64,000 nucleotides of DNA from Polaribacter batillariae (GTDB taxonomy: Bacteria > Bacteroidota > Bacteroidia > Flavobacteriales > Flavobacteriaceae): assembly GCF_017498485.1 (NCBI RefSeq), contig NZ_CP071795.1, positions 1,736,001 through 1,800,000 of the forward strand. The letters run 5' to 3'. Each line of letters opens with the position of its first letter. The first letter of the stretch is position 1. Shown here piece after piece: positions 44,733-53,662 of this stretch. Below the pieces are notes generated by a model that was not told the DNA's origin, made no database searches, and saw only the letters and a program-made list of their open reading frames with translations. The position numbers and the translations under genes are program-made.

Positions 44733-46511
44733 ATGAACCAAACAACGACAAAAACTACAGAACTTACAGAGCACGAAAGATTAATTCAAGTAAGAAACGC
44801 TTCTAGAAAAGAAATGCTTGAAAATATGAAAGAACCTGAAATTACATGGCTAACAGAAAATAGCCGTAAATTTTTAGAGTCTGGATATTTAACAGGAGAT
44901 ACCACTCCAGAGCAAAGAATTCGCGAAATCGCAGACAATGCAGAGCGTATTTTAAAAAAACCCGGTTTTTCCGACAAGTTTTACAAATATATGGCTGCTG
45001 GATTCTTTTCTTTAGCCTCGCCAATTTGGTCGAATTTTGGTAAAAAAAGAGGGTTGCCAATTAGCTGTTTTGGCAGCCATGTTGCAGACGATATGGGAGA
45101 TATTTTATTCTCGCAATCAGAGGTTGGTATGATGTCTAAATTAGGAGGAGGAACCTCTGGTTATTTTGGTAAGTTGCGTGAAAGAGGTGCAGAAGTAAAA
45201 AATAATGGATCGTCATCTGGTTCGGTTCATATTATGCAATTGTTCGAAAAAATGGTAGATGTTGTAAGCCAAGGTTCTGTGAGAAGAGGTCGTTTTTCTC
45301 CATATTTACCTGTAGATCATCCAGATATTAAAGAATTTTTAGAAATTGGTACAGAAGGAAACCCAATTCAAGAATTAACACACGGAGTTACAGTTGGTAA
45401 CCAATGGATGGAAGAAATGATTGCTGGCGACGTAGAAAAAAGAAGCATTTGGGCAAAAATTTTACAAAGAAGAGGCGAAATAGGATATCCATACATACTC
45501 TTTAGAGACAATGCAAATAATGGAACCGTAGATGTTTATAAAGATAAAAATCTTGAAATTTATGCAAGTAACTTGTGTACAGAAATTATGTTACCCTCTA
45601 ACGAAGAGTGGTCTTTCGTTTGCTGCTTATCATCTGTAAACTTATTGCATTACGACAAATGGAAAAATACAGATGCTGTAGAAACCCTAACCTATTTCTT
45701 AGATGCAGTAATGCAAGAATTTATTACAAAGTTAGAAGTTTATAGAGATTCTAAAAACAGAGACGACCAATTTACGTTTCGTTTTATGGAAAAAGCCTAT
45801 AACTTCGCAAAAGACAACAGAGCTTTAGGTTTAGGAGCCTTAGGTTGGCATTCTTTATTACAATCTAAAATGTTAGCATTCGATAGCCCAGAAGCCTACG
45901 ACTTAAACAGCGAAATTTTTAGAGTAATTAAAGAAAAGTCTTACAAAGCATCTGAAGAAATGGCGAAAGAATATGGAGAGCCAGCAGTTTTAAAAGGATA
46001 TGGAAGACGTAACACCACCCTAAATGCCATTGCACCAACAACATCATCCGCATTTATTTTAGGACAAGTTTCTCAAGGAATTGAGCCAATTTGGTCGAAC
46101 ATTTACGTAAAAGACATCGCAAAAATTAAAACAACCATTAAAAACCCAATCTTAGAAAAAGTTTTAGAAGAAAAGGGAAAAAATACCAAAGAAGTTTGGA
46201 CGAGCATTAGAGATAATGACGGTTCTGTATTGCATTTAGATTTCTTAACAGAAGCAGAAAAAGATGTTTTTAGAACCTATTCAGAAATCGACCAAAACGT
46301 AATCGTTTATCAAGCTGCAAACAGGCAAAATCATATCGACCAAGGACAATCCATTAACATTATGGTGCATCCAGATATGCCCATTAAAGATGTAAATGCA
46401 GTATATATAAACGCATGGAAATTAGGTGTAAAATCGATGTATTACCAACACAGTATGAATGCTGCACAAAAATTCAAGCAAAAGAAAGAATGTGCTTCTT
46501 GTGAAGGATAA
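44733..46511 (+). CDS. nrdA: Ribonucleoside-diphosphate reductase large subunit NrdA without ATP-cone
   Basis: 592 aa, shorter than the usual 750-860 because the N-terminal ATP-cone is absent. Catalytic residues are present: C112 (LPISCFGS, equivalent to C225), N280-C282-E284 (SNLCTE), C298 (VCCLSS, equivalent to C462), and the radical-transfer Tyr pair in SMYYQHS. The C-terminal CxxC (CASCEG) is the swinging dithiol reduced by thioredoxin or glutaredoxin. It converts ribonucleotides to deoxyribonucleotides together with NrdB, which in this operon carries the allosteric activity domain. A strong terminator follows at 46568-46600. Confidence 0.96.
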   Translation: MNQTTTKTTELTEHERLIQVRNASRKEMLENMKEPEITWLTENSRKFLESGYLTGDTTPEQRIREIADNAERILKKPGFSDKFYKYMAAGFFSLASPIWSNFGKKRGLPISCFGSHVADDMGDILFSQSEVGMMSKLGGGTSGYFGKLRERGAEVKNNGSSSGSVHIMQLFEKMVDVVSQGSVRRGRFSPYLPVDHPDIKEFLEIGTEGNPIQELTHGVTVGNQWMEEMIAGDVEKRSIWAKILQRRGEIGYPYILFRDNANNGTVDVYKDKNLEIYASNLCTEIMLPSNEEWSFVCCLSSVNLLHYDKWKNTDAVETLTYFLDAVMQEFITKLEVYRDSKNRDDQFTFRFMEKAYNFAKDNRALGLGALGWHSLLQSKMLAFDSPEAYDLNSEIFRVIKEKSYKASEEMAKEYGEPAVLKGYGRRNTTLNAIAPTTSSAFILGQVSQGIEPIWSNIYVKDIAKIKTTIKNPILEKVLEEKGKNTKEVWTSIRDNDGSVLHLDFLTEAEKDVFRTYSEIDQNVIVYQAANRQNHIDQGQSINIMVHPDMPIKDVNAVYINAWKLGVKSMYYQHSMNAAQKFKQKKECASCEG

Positions 46512-46520
46512 TGTAACCAT

Positions 46521-46548
46521 TGTCATTTCGAGCGCAGTCGAGAAATCT
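46521..46548 (+). repeat. REP-like element tgtcatttcgagcg...tcgagaaat
   Basis: A short palindromic element sharing the tgtcanttcgag head with the copies at 32597, 41083 and 41765. It contains attTCGAgcgcagTCGAgaaat-type symmetry and lies just after the nrdA stop. Confidence 0.5.
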
Positions 46549-46567
46549 TAATAATAAAAGTTCGTAG

Positions 46568-46600
46568 AAAAAGAGAAGCAGCAATGTTTCTCTTTTTTTT
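46568..46600 (+). terminator. Intrinsic terminator of nrdBA
   Basis: A perfect 10-bp stem, aaaaagagaa (46568-46577) with ttctcttttt (46588-46597), has a 10-nt loop and runs into a T-tract. It lies 57 bp after the nrdA stop. Confidence 0.85.
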
Positions 46601-46696
46601 AACACTAAATTATACCATTTACCATTTGAAAATCCTGTAATAAATTGCCTTTTTTAAAGAGCGATTCGTATTTTTGAATGCATCCCTCCGTTTTAT

Positions 46697-46746
46697 ACCA
46701 AAATGAATATTTAAAAAGTCCAATAGTTAGAGAAAATATATTCTTG
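46697..46746 (-). mobile_element. Solo IS630 end fragment
   Basis: 50 bp that match 49713-49762 at 47 positions. On the minus strand both encode the transposase end (EYIFSN) followed by the terminal sequence ending ATTCATTTTGG. Here the codon after SN is no longer a stop. It is preceded by TA, the IS630 target dinucleotide. Confidence 0.65.
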
Positions 46747-46769
46747 AAATGTAAAAACGAGTAGAATAA

Positions 46770-46931
46770 CAAAAAACATATGAGTATTTCAAGTTTCTAT
46801 TAGAACAATTTAAACAAGATGGGCGACTATTTAACCCAACTCCTACATCTCCCCCAACTAATATTAGTAATAATGGCTTAGGTTTTTTTCAAGCTTCTTC
46901 CTTTATAAAATCTAAAAAAAAAATTGAATGA
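46770..46931 (+). pseudogene. C-terminal relic of a DUF4249-type lipoprotein
   Basis: A 53-codon frame with no start codon and an in-frame stop right before it. It reads KTYEYFKFLLEQFKQDG, then PPTNISNNGLGFFQASS, matching the C-terminal pattern of DUF4249 proteins (PSNI-NGLGFF-A-S). The solo IS630 fragment lies 23 bp upstream, so insertion and deletion probably removed the rest of the gene. Family call is from the motif only. Confidence 0.5.
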
Positions 46932-46942
46932 AACATACTTTT

Positions 46943-48487
46943 TTAGTTTTTAAACTGGTAAGCACCTATATCAGCAGGAAGTGCTCTTTGTAAACCTTTA
47001 ATATCAAAAGGAACTTCTTGGGTAATATTAATTTTTGCTTTATTTATAGCGTTTGAATTAGCATCAATTTCTAAGTTATTTGATAAAAAATCTTTAAAAT
47101 CTACATTGCCATTTAAAATAATATCTTTATAAATACTAATATTAGTGAAATCAAATAGGTGGTTATTCGTAAAATTACCTCCCGTATCATCAAATTTAAT
47201 AATGGAGTTTTGGAATAAATAATTAAAATTTGCTTGATCATCAGATTTTTCTAAACTTAATTCGATATTATTATTTCCAAAAATGATGCTATTTGAAACT
47301 ATAGCTTCGTTTAAGTTCAATACGACTATTTCTTCATCTTCTCTTCGAAACACATTATAATTACTTAGTATAAAACTAGGAGTATTTCGTAAACTACTAT
47401 TCCAATAATTTGCAAAAGTAGAATGTTTAATAATATAACTACCGCCTGAAACACCTGCAAAGCAAGAAACACCTGCATTACTTATTACTAAATTTTCTGC
47501 TTCTATGTTAGCATTATTTCCCCAAATTCCTAAAAAAGAACTATTATATATTTTTGTGTTTTTAATTATAATATTGTTGGTATTACTTCCATCTCCAAAA
47601 ATATTTAATCCAATACTTGCATTTTTTATATTTAGATAATTAATCTTGTTTCCAAAACTTTTAGTTCTAAATAAAATTTGCCCCCATTGACCAGGAATAT
47701 TATCAAAATCTGATTCTAACCTATCTCCTTGAAATGTAATTTCAGTTTCTTCTTGTCCATCTACGTTTAAACTTCCATTAACCTCCATTTTTGAATTGTT
47801 ATTGATAATTAATCCTGAATTTTGATGAAAATATACTTTAACCCCTGGATTAACAATAAGAGTTTTTGCGGCATTACTTTCATCACCAACTACCATATAA
47901 CCATAAACTACATAAGGTTTTTCATCTGTAAATATGAGTTCGCTATCATTAAGAAATCTTCCTTGAACTTCAGTATCTACTCCGTCAATAATTATTGTTT
48001 CAATAACTCCATTACTCTTAGATGGGTATAAAAAATGAGCATCTTGAACTAAGGTTATCAACGTTACTGACTGCATATTATCACCACTATCAAATAATAA
48101 CCTATCTTCATAAAGAGGCGTACTTACTTGAGAATAATCAATTGTTGTTTCTACAAAAACAAAAATACTATCCTTTGCTAAAATATTGATGTTTTCGAAA
48201 TCTTTACCAGTTATACCATCAACATTTAAACGATAATTAGAATCAATTCCTTTTTCTAATCTTATTTTTGGGATGGTAATTGCATTATTACTTCTATTGT
48301 AAACCTTAAAAGAATAAGTACTTGAACCAATATTAGTAAAAACTGTGTCTAAAAATACAGTATCTTTAGAAAATTCTAGTTTCCCAGTATTTAAAATAGT
48401 ATCAAAATCTTTACGACAGGAACTAATAATAATTAAACCAAAAAGAAAAAACAATAATAAAAAGGTTTCTTTCGATTTTATTTTCAT
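46943..48487 (-). CDS. Right-handed parallel beta-helix lipoprotein
   Basis: 514 aa with a lipoprotein signal (LLLFFLFGLIIISSC, Cys24). The N-terminal 150 residues form an Ig-like/ASH-like sandwich (FSKDTVFLDTVFTNIGSSTYSFKVYN). Next comes a beta-helix of the choice-of-anchor kind (VNPGVKVYFHQNSGLIINNNSKMEVNGSLNVDG) with many Asn-rich turns (TNNIIIKNTKIYNSSFLGIWGNNANIEAENLVISN). It ends with GLQRALPADIGAYQFKN, a common end in such proteins. It is a predicted surface polysaccharide-binding or lyase-like protein; no catalytic residues can be named. It lies between IS remnants but is intact. Confidence 0.82.
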   Translation of the reverse strand: MKIKSKETFLLLFFLFGLIIISSCRKDFDTILNTGKLEFSKDTVFLDTVFTNIGSSTYSFKVYNRSNNAITIPKIRLEKGIDSNYRLNVDGITGKDFENINILAKDSIFVFVETTIDYSQVSTPLYEDRLLFDSGDNMQSVTLITLVQDAHFLYPSKSNGVIETIIIDGVDTEVQGRFLNDSELIFTDEKPYVVYGYMVVGDESNAAKTLIVNPGVKVYFHQNSGLIINNNSKMEVNGSLNVDGQEETEITFQGDRLESDFDNIPGQWGQILFRTKSFGNKINYLNIKNASIGLNIFGDGSNTNNIIIKNTKIYNSSFLGIWGNNANIEAENLVISNAGVSCFAGVSGGSYIIKHSTFANYWNSSLRNTPSFILSNYNVFRREDEEIVVLNLNEAIVSNSIIFGNNNIELSLEKSDDQANFNYLFQNSIIKFDDTGGNFTNNHLFDFTNISIYKDIILNGNVDFKDFLSNNLEIDANSNAINKAKINITQEVPFDIKGLQRALPADIGAYQFKN

Positions 48488-48632
48488 AATTAAAAATTAT
48501 TTTTGAGTTATTAACTTAATTGATTTTTATTAGATTTTCGGTCAATTATTTTACTTTTTTTACTGATATTTCATCTCTTCTATCCTCATTTTTCATTAAT
48601 CTTTGGAATTGGACACAATTATCCCTGGACTT

Positions 48633-49544
48633 CTATACAAATTGTTTGAGTAATACGTTTAGTTTCTGTTTTATTTGATTTTGATATATTGGTTTTGCTT
48701 CTACCATTCGAGTTATTTTTTTATGGAAAATACTGTCCTTGAATTGAGAGTGATTTATTCTAAAGCAAAACTCATCTAAATAAGCTTGAAGATGCCATTT
48801 GCTTACATGAGTTGGTATTGCTCTAAGCCACGATTTAACTTGGCTTATAACTATATGTAATTGTTTAAAATTAGCACCATTATTACTGTATCTCTGCTTC
48901 AATATTGTAGGTTTCTTTTAAAGGTTCATATCCTCTCCATTTATCTGTTATTATTTTAGCAGAAGTGCTTAGTGCTCTTCGAATATTGGCGTTAAAGATT
49001 TTGCAGAATAGTCATCAATAGACTTTATGTAAACTCTTTTTACTTTATTATTATCCGTCAATTCTACTGCCATTATTGCTTTTTTCTTTTTAGAATTATA
49101 ACTCCTACCTGGTTTGCCTTCTTCTTTTCCTCCAACTGTAAATTCGTCAACATAAATTAATATTTCTAATGGGTATTGCTGACTACTTTTTATGAACTTA
49201 CTTACTTTTCGACGCTGTTCCTTGTCGAATACTAAAACGCTTCCCCATTTGAATACTTGAAATGCTTTTACTACTTGTACTCATTTCAAAAGCGACACAA
49301 AAGGCTTTTTGTAAACCAAACTTAACCTTATGAAACAGAGTGTATTTGCAGTTGCGCTTTCTACTTGATGACAAGCGTAAAAATGATAATTGTATCCTGT
49401 TTTTTCACAACCTTTTTTATGTCTAGATTTACTAAACGTAAAACCATCCTGCTATTTTATTTTTGCTAGATAAGCTTTACAAGCATCATCATTTGGTAGT
49501 TCTTTTATAAAGTTTAGTATATCTTGTCCTGCAATTTGACCCAT
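48633..49544 (-). pseudogene. Degenerate ISXO2/IS1595-family transposase
   Basis: Minus-strand fragments in several frames read in order: MGQIAGQDILNFIKELPNDD (from 49544), then a stop, a degraded zinc-ribbon segment (KKGCEKTGYNYH), SIQMGKRF, the DDE core start YVDEFTVGGKEEGKPGRSYN, KKKKAIMAVELTDNNKVKRVY, ITDKWRGYEPLKETYNIE, and the C-terminal part (SNNGANFKQLHIVISQVKSW ... AYLDEFCFRINHSQF) in an 89-aa open frame at 48633-48902. At least two frameshifts and two stops break it, and a stretch before the DDE core seems replaced. The order and motifs are those of ISXO2-like DDE transposases. I could not define its terminal repeats. Confidence 0.8.
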
Positions 49545-49712
49545 ATCCTTGTTTTTTAAGGTTCTAATGTACAGAAACTAAATGACTAACTCAAAAAAAT
49601 AATTTTCACCTACACAAAACGATTAAAATGTAACTATTCCTTACTGATGTTTACCAGTTTTATTTTGAAGCATTAAGTAAAAAAAAGGTTTATTATGGTA
49701 AATTCAATTTAC

Positions 49713-50262
49713 ACCAAAATGAATATCTAAAAAGTCCACTAGTTAGAGAAAATATACTCTTGTCTTGTAATTGATTTGACTAATTCTTTAGTAAGATTTT
49801 CGGACTTATTGGAGATAAAATCTACAATTTGTGGTATTGATTTATAGATTCTGTTTGTAAAGGCTCTTTTATACCAAGCCCATATTTGTTCTGCAGGGTT
49901 TACTTCTGGGAAGTATGGAGGTTTAAGATGATATTATCAGGAATTTTAATTTTTTTAGCCTTATGAAAAGCCGCATTGTCCACTACTATGACTTTAAGTT
50001 CGGTTGGATTTTCTTTGGATAATTCATTCAAAAACAACTCAAAAATATCGGCATTACAGTTTGGGTATTCCAGTAAAAACTTATCTCCGGTAATTGGAGA
50101 AAATGCACCAAAGAGATAGGTCGATTTAAACACCTGTTGAAAAGGGCAAATTGGCTTAACGCCTTTCACTGTTATAGCGCGCCCATTTTTGGTAAACATC
50201 CCAAAAACGACTCTCATCTTAAAAATAAAGATGGATGCTTTTGTAAGAACCTCGTTTTTCTT
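49713..50262 (-). mobile_element. Left IS630-family remnant (3' part of element)
   Basis: It contains the transposase 3' half. The frame starts near 50217 (FGMFTKNGRA), continues through VDNAAFHKAKKIKIPDN, and is broken by a 7-bp deletion near 49932 and an inserted base near 50212. It then reads AEQIWAWYKRAFTNRIY to the stop at 49739-49741, followed by the terminal end ACCAAAATGAATATC at 49713. Positions 49869-50262 match 58559-58956 with roughly nine substitutions and two indels by my eye alignment. The 5' half is missing; at 50262 the sequence changes abruptly to an IS1595 fragment. Confidence 0.8.
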
Positions 50263-50352
50263 TTTCGACGCAAAACTAGATTTTTATAAAGATTACCCTA
50301 ACGAGAATAGCTGTAAGTTGAGGTTTAAGGAAGTTAGAGACAAGCAAGGGAT
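50262..50352 (+). pseudogene. N-terminal fragment of an IS1595/ISXO2-type transposase
   Basis: In frame from about 50273 the plus strand reads KLDFYKDYPNENSCKLRFK then EVRDKQGI, the usual start of ISXO2-like transposases before their zinc ribbon. It breaks off at 50352, where the sequence becomes the C-terminal end of an Lrp-type gene on the other strand. It is a nested insertion remnant. Confidence 0.5.
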
Positions 50353-50367
50353 TATGGACTTTGATTA

Positions 50368-50642
50368 TTCCTTCATAAGCATACAATCACGCCTTGTTAA
50401 TTTGCGACGCTCACAAATTTCAGGAATCGTTTTCATTTATTTTTTTTGAACTTTTGAACTTGTCCAATACCCCATCTGAATATATACCTAATGGATAGCC
50501 AATCTTTTCCATATTTAAGCTTGGCTGCATAATTATCAATAATACCAGCTTTATTCATTTTTTACATACGCTCGGCAACAGTAGGGGTAAACAACCCTGT
50601 CTCCCTAGCTATATCTTTTAATGAAATTCTGGAATTATAATC
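50368..50642 (-). pseudogene. Decayed Lrp/AsnC-family transcriptional regulator
   Basis: The minus strand reads NSRISLKDIARETGLFTPTV then AERM, a stop, KMNKAGIIDNYAAKL, then a frame-damaged YGKDWLSIRYIFRWG, and finally KTIPEICERRKLTRRDCMLMK. These are the winged-helix DNA-binding segment, the linker, and the ligand-domain motif (IPEICECRKLTGRDCMLMK in relatives) of Lrp/AsnC regulators. Multiple stops and loss of both ends show it is dead. It ends against the IS1595 fragment. Confidence 0.7.
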
Positions 50643-50865
50643 ATTTTAAATATAACAGGTCTAGTGATTATTGCTTTTTTACTGAAAAAAATGTAAGTAT
50701 TCAAAATAAGTTCGACAAATCGACAAATATAGCAATCTTTCTTTATTGCAAGATTACAAGAAGAATTAACTTAGGCACTTAAGTAGTAATCCATAAGAAG
50801 TTAAGTATCTTGTTACCATTGCTTTATAAGAATAGTTAATTAAAGTACTTACTAATGTTATAAAA

Positions 50866-53622
50866 ATGAAAATACCAATGAAAAAAATGAAAATACCAAT
50901 GAAATTTTATACAAGCAAGTTTTGGCATACAAGAAACTATCTGCTGTTTACTCCAATTTTTTGTATGTGTGCATTATTTACTCCACATATAGTAGAAGCA
51001 CAGGCAATAAAGGTTCTTACTTCAGGTAGGTCTAACCTAGCTAACATCAATATTAATAAACCACAAGGAAGTTTTCATCAAGACAATAAGCGTTCGGTTA
51101 CTGTTCTTTTGGATGAGGGGGGTTTGTGCACGGCAACACTTATAAATACGGTCAATCAAAATGGCAAATATTATTTATTAACAGTTGCGCATTGTCTTCT
51201 AGAATATATGGTTGGTGATTTATATCCTGCCTATTTAACATTTAATTATGAAGTACTTAAGCCTTCACGGTCAATAGCAGAAGATAATGAACCCTTGTCC
51301 TATGGGGTGTTATTAACAATAAAAGACATATTAAGGGAAGATGATTTGGCCTTGCTGGAACTTGCTCCCCAAAGTTTAGGTTATCCTGATTTTATTGACA
51401 ACCTATATTTTTCTGGGTGGTCAAGAGACAAAACTTTCTTACCGATATCCGTAATTGGCCATCCTAAAGGCGATGTAAAGAAAATATTTAAAATTCCTGA
51501 CGGCGCTGCATATCAAGAAAATTTTCTTAGGGAAGAACCAGAACATGATTTTTCTTATGATTATCTTGGGTGGTATGTGACCCATTATGAAGACAATATT
51601 GAAAAAATAGAAGAAGGAGCTAGTGGTTCTGGTCTTTTCAATAATGAAAATCAAGTAATTGGGGTATATTCATTTGGTGATGGCGATGATGACGAAGATG
51701 GAAGCGAACTCGGCAGTGACAGCGAAACGCATGATCCTGATGTATATTCTTTATTAGCTAATGCATGGGATTCCTATGATGAAGGGGATACTCCTTTTCA
51801 GAATTCATTAGATCCAGATCATACTTATGCTTCAACCATTCCTGGAGGATATGGATTTGAAAGGGGAGAGTTTCAAATCAATAGCGATCGTTTTAATCTA
51901 AATATTGCCCCTTCCCAAGTTTTAAAAACTCCAGATATTGGAGAAGGTGGTGCGACAAGTCAGATGATGAAACTTGATTTGGCAGAATTTAAAAAATTGT
52001 TATCAAAAGATGGCCCTGTAGGAGGTGTCTATCTAATAGATGGAATGGTTAGTTTTACTATTAAGACTTATATAGGAGATGACCCCAATAATCCTCAGAT
52101 ACTTTACTCTTCAGAGGCAGATCATACCGGTTTACGTACAGGGGATTTTGAAGAAAAAAATCAGATGCTGAGTCAGGATGTATTTAACGAGATCCTTCAG
52201 GCTCGCAATCAAACGATAGAATCTTTAGAAGATTATAAGTACGATTTGCCAGTAGTTATAGAGCTTAAGAATATATCTCCCTATGATGAAGCCAATATCC
52301 GCGCTTTAAAGATCCCAGGATCGGGTTTCCGTAATGCCGTCGAACTGTTCAAGCCTGAAGAGTTTAAGGCATTGTATAGAAACCCCGATTATCCTAAAAA
52401 TCGAGGGCTGGAAAGTCGTCAAACTTATATCGATTCTCTAGCAATAGAAGTGTCTATGCCTCAAGGTGGCTATACAGAAACAGCTTCTTTTAAAACAGAA
52501 AACAATGGAGGTTATGTCAATTTAATACAGCATCATTTTCCTTATCTACAACCAGGCTCAGAAGTAGAAATTACATTCTCCCCTAGGGCAGAAGAAGGTA
52601 GTACCATGCATTACAGTATCTGGGTTGATTACAACAAAGATTACAAGTTTGATGGGTTGGGAGAACATGTCATTACAGATATTACAGGCACTCACCAAGA
52701 AGAACTGACAACAAGTTTTCTTATTCCTGATGATTTTAGTGCACCTGTTGAAGGAATCAAGACAAGGATACGTATAGCCATGCGAAAAAATGCTCCGCCA
52801 CCTTCTGATGGATCAGGTACCTATGATATTGGTGAAGTAGAAGACTATACAGTAGTAATCTACCCTAAGAATAACAATTCTGCTCTGTTAGCCACGGCAG
52901 TAACATCAGATGTCTCCAGTCCAGCCGTTTTGGTCAATACCAAAGGGCAATGTGCAGCGGTAAGCGGAGACAGGCTACAATGGCTCTCTTATCAAGACGC
53001 AGAAGGAACAGTAAACTATTCGGCGTGCAATCAAGTATTGGTAGATAAACCTTCTAATAATCAAGGATATACCGTAAACTTTTTTAAGAAGAAAAAATAC
53101 TTGAGTATAGACCATCTAAGCCCAAATACTTTATCAACATTCAATACCAATACAATTTTATCTAAAAGCCTTAGAGTAGTTTCAGATACAGTAGCGTTAA
53201 AGCTTTATAGTTTTACAAAAACCGAATCAGGCCAGTCAATCACTTATTATGGTTTTGAAGATCTATACAATAAAGAGGCATCCTTACCTTACCGATTACT
53301 GCCTGTATCAGGGTTAGCCCCGTCGTCAGGGGAGCAAAGTAAAAAAATAGCTCATTCAATCAATGCCAATGCCCTTTTAGCAGGTTCAATGTCAGCGGGT
53401 AGTATAGTAGCTGGTTTAACGGCCTATGGTATTTTTCAGAAAGTTAATAAGCCAAGGGGTACAGTTAGAGGCATAGGCAGAGAAGAAAACATAGAGTTGG
53501 AAGATCGCCAGCAATTAATTCCAGATCGAGAAGAAAGTACGGGAACACAAGGTACAGAACTCAGGCAGAGAGTAAAATCAACCAAAACCAATATAGAAGA
53601 GTCCTGTGAAACCGAGTTATAA
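50866..53622 (+). CDS. Secreted S1-type serine protease with GEVED domain and C-terminal membrane segment
   Basis: 918 aa. A signal peptide runs to about 46 (YLLFTPIFCMCALFTPHIVEAQA). The trypsin-fold domain is at about 60-310 with a plausible triad H109 (LLTVAHC), D159 or D160 (REDDLALLEL) and S253 (GASGSGLF), most like the lysyl-endopeptidase-type proteases; C88 and C110 could pair. The region 320-525 is unrecognised. GEVED domain at about 529-668 (WVDYNKDYKFDGLGEHVI ... DIGEVEDYTV), then a further unrecognised beta region. There is no T9SS sorting domain. Instead a Gly/Ala-rich hydrophobic segment at about 835-857 (LLAGSMSAGSIVAGLTAYGIF) is followed by a 60-residue charged tail. Four in-frame ATGs sit at the start in a 21-bp tandem duplication (50866 and 50887). 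The adhesin gene follows 40 bp later. Confidence 0.85.
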   Translation: MKIPMKKMKIPMKFYTSKFWHTRNYLLFTPIFCMCALFTPHIVEAQAIKVLTSGRSNLANININKPQGSFHQDNKRSVTVLLDEGGLCTATLINTVNQNGKYYLLTVAHCLLEYMVGDLYPAYLTFNYEVLKPSRSIAEDNEPLSYGVLLTIKDILREDDLALLELAPQSLGYPDFIDNLYFSGWSRDKTFLPISVIGHPKGDVKKIFKIPDGAAYQENFLREEPEHDFSYDYLGWYVTHYEDNIEKIEEGASGSGLFNNENQVIGVYSFGDGDDDEDGSELGSDSETHDPDVYSLLANAWDSYDEGDTPFQNSLDPDHTYASTIPGGYGFERGEFQINSDRFNLNIAPSQVLKTPDIGEGGATSQMMKLDLAEFKKLLSKDGPVGGVYLIDGMVSFTIKTYIGDDPNNPQILYSSEADHTGLRTGDFEEKNQMLSQDVFNEILQARNQTIESLEDYKYDLPVVIELKNISPYDEANIRALKIPGSGFRNAVELFKPEEFKALYRNPDYPKNRGLESRQTYIDSLAIEVSMPQGGYTETASFKTENNGGYVNLIQHHFPYLQPGSEVEITFSPRAEEGSTMHYSIWVDYNKDYKFDGLGEHVITDITGTHQEELTTSFLIPDDFSAPVEGIKTRIRIAMRKNAPPPSDGSGTYDIGEVEDYTVVIYPKNNNSALLATAVTSDVSSPAVLVNTKGQCAAVSGDRLQWLSYQDAEGTVNYSACNQVLVDKPSNNQGYTVNFFKKKKYLSIDHLSPNTLSTFNTNTILSKSLRVVSDTVALKLYSFTKTESGQSITYYGFEDLYNKEASLPYRLLPVSGLAPSSGEQSKKIAHSINANALLAGSMSAGSIVAGLTAYGIFQKVNKPRGTVRGIGREENIELEDRQQLIPDREESTGTQGTELRQRVKSTKTNIEESCETEL

Positions 53623-53662
53623 TATAATTAAACAGAAATAATCAACTATACAATATACAAAA

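Noticed and set aside
46697..49762. Two 50-bp direct repeats taken as attachment sites of a 3-kb island
   Set aside because: The repeat encodes the IS630 transposase end (EYIFSN) and its terminal sequence, so both are IS ends rather than att sites.
49900..50217. 105-aa frame as a functional transposase gene
   Set aside because: It lacks the helix-turn-helix half and ends by a frameshift (NLHTSQK) where the other copy continues to YSPEVNPAEQ; it is part of an IS630 remnant.
50189..50449. 86-aa plus-strand frame as a gene
   Set aside because: It is a chimera of antisense IS630, an IS1595 N-terminal scrap and antisense Lrp sequence.
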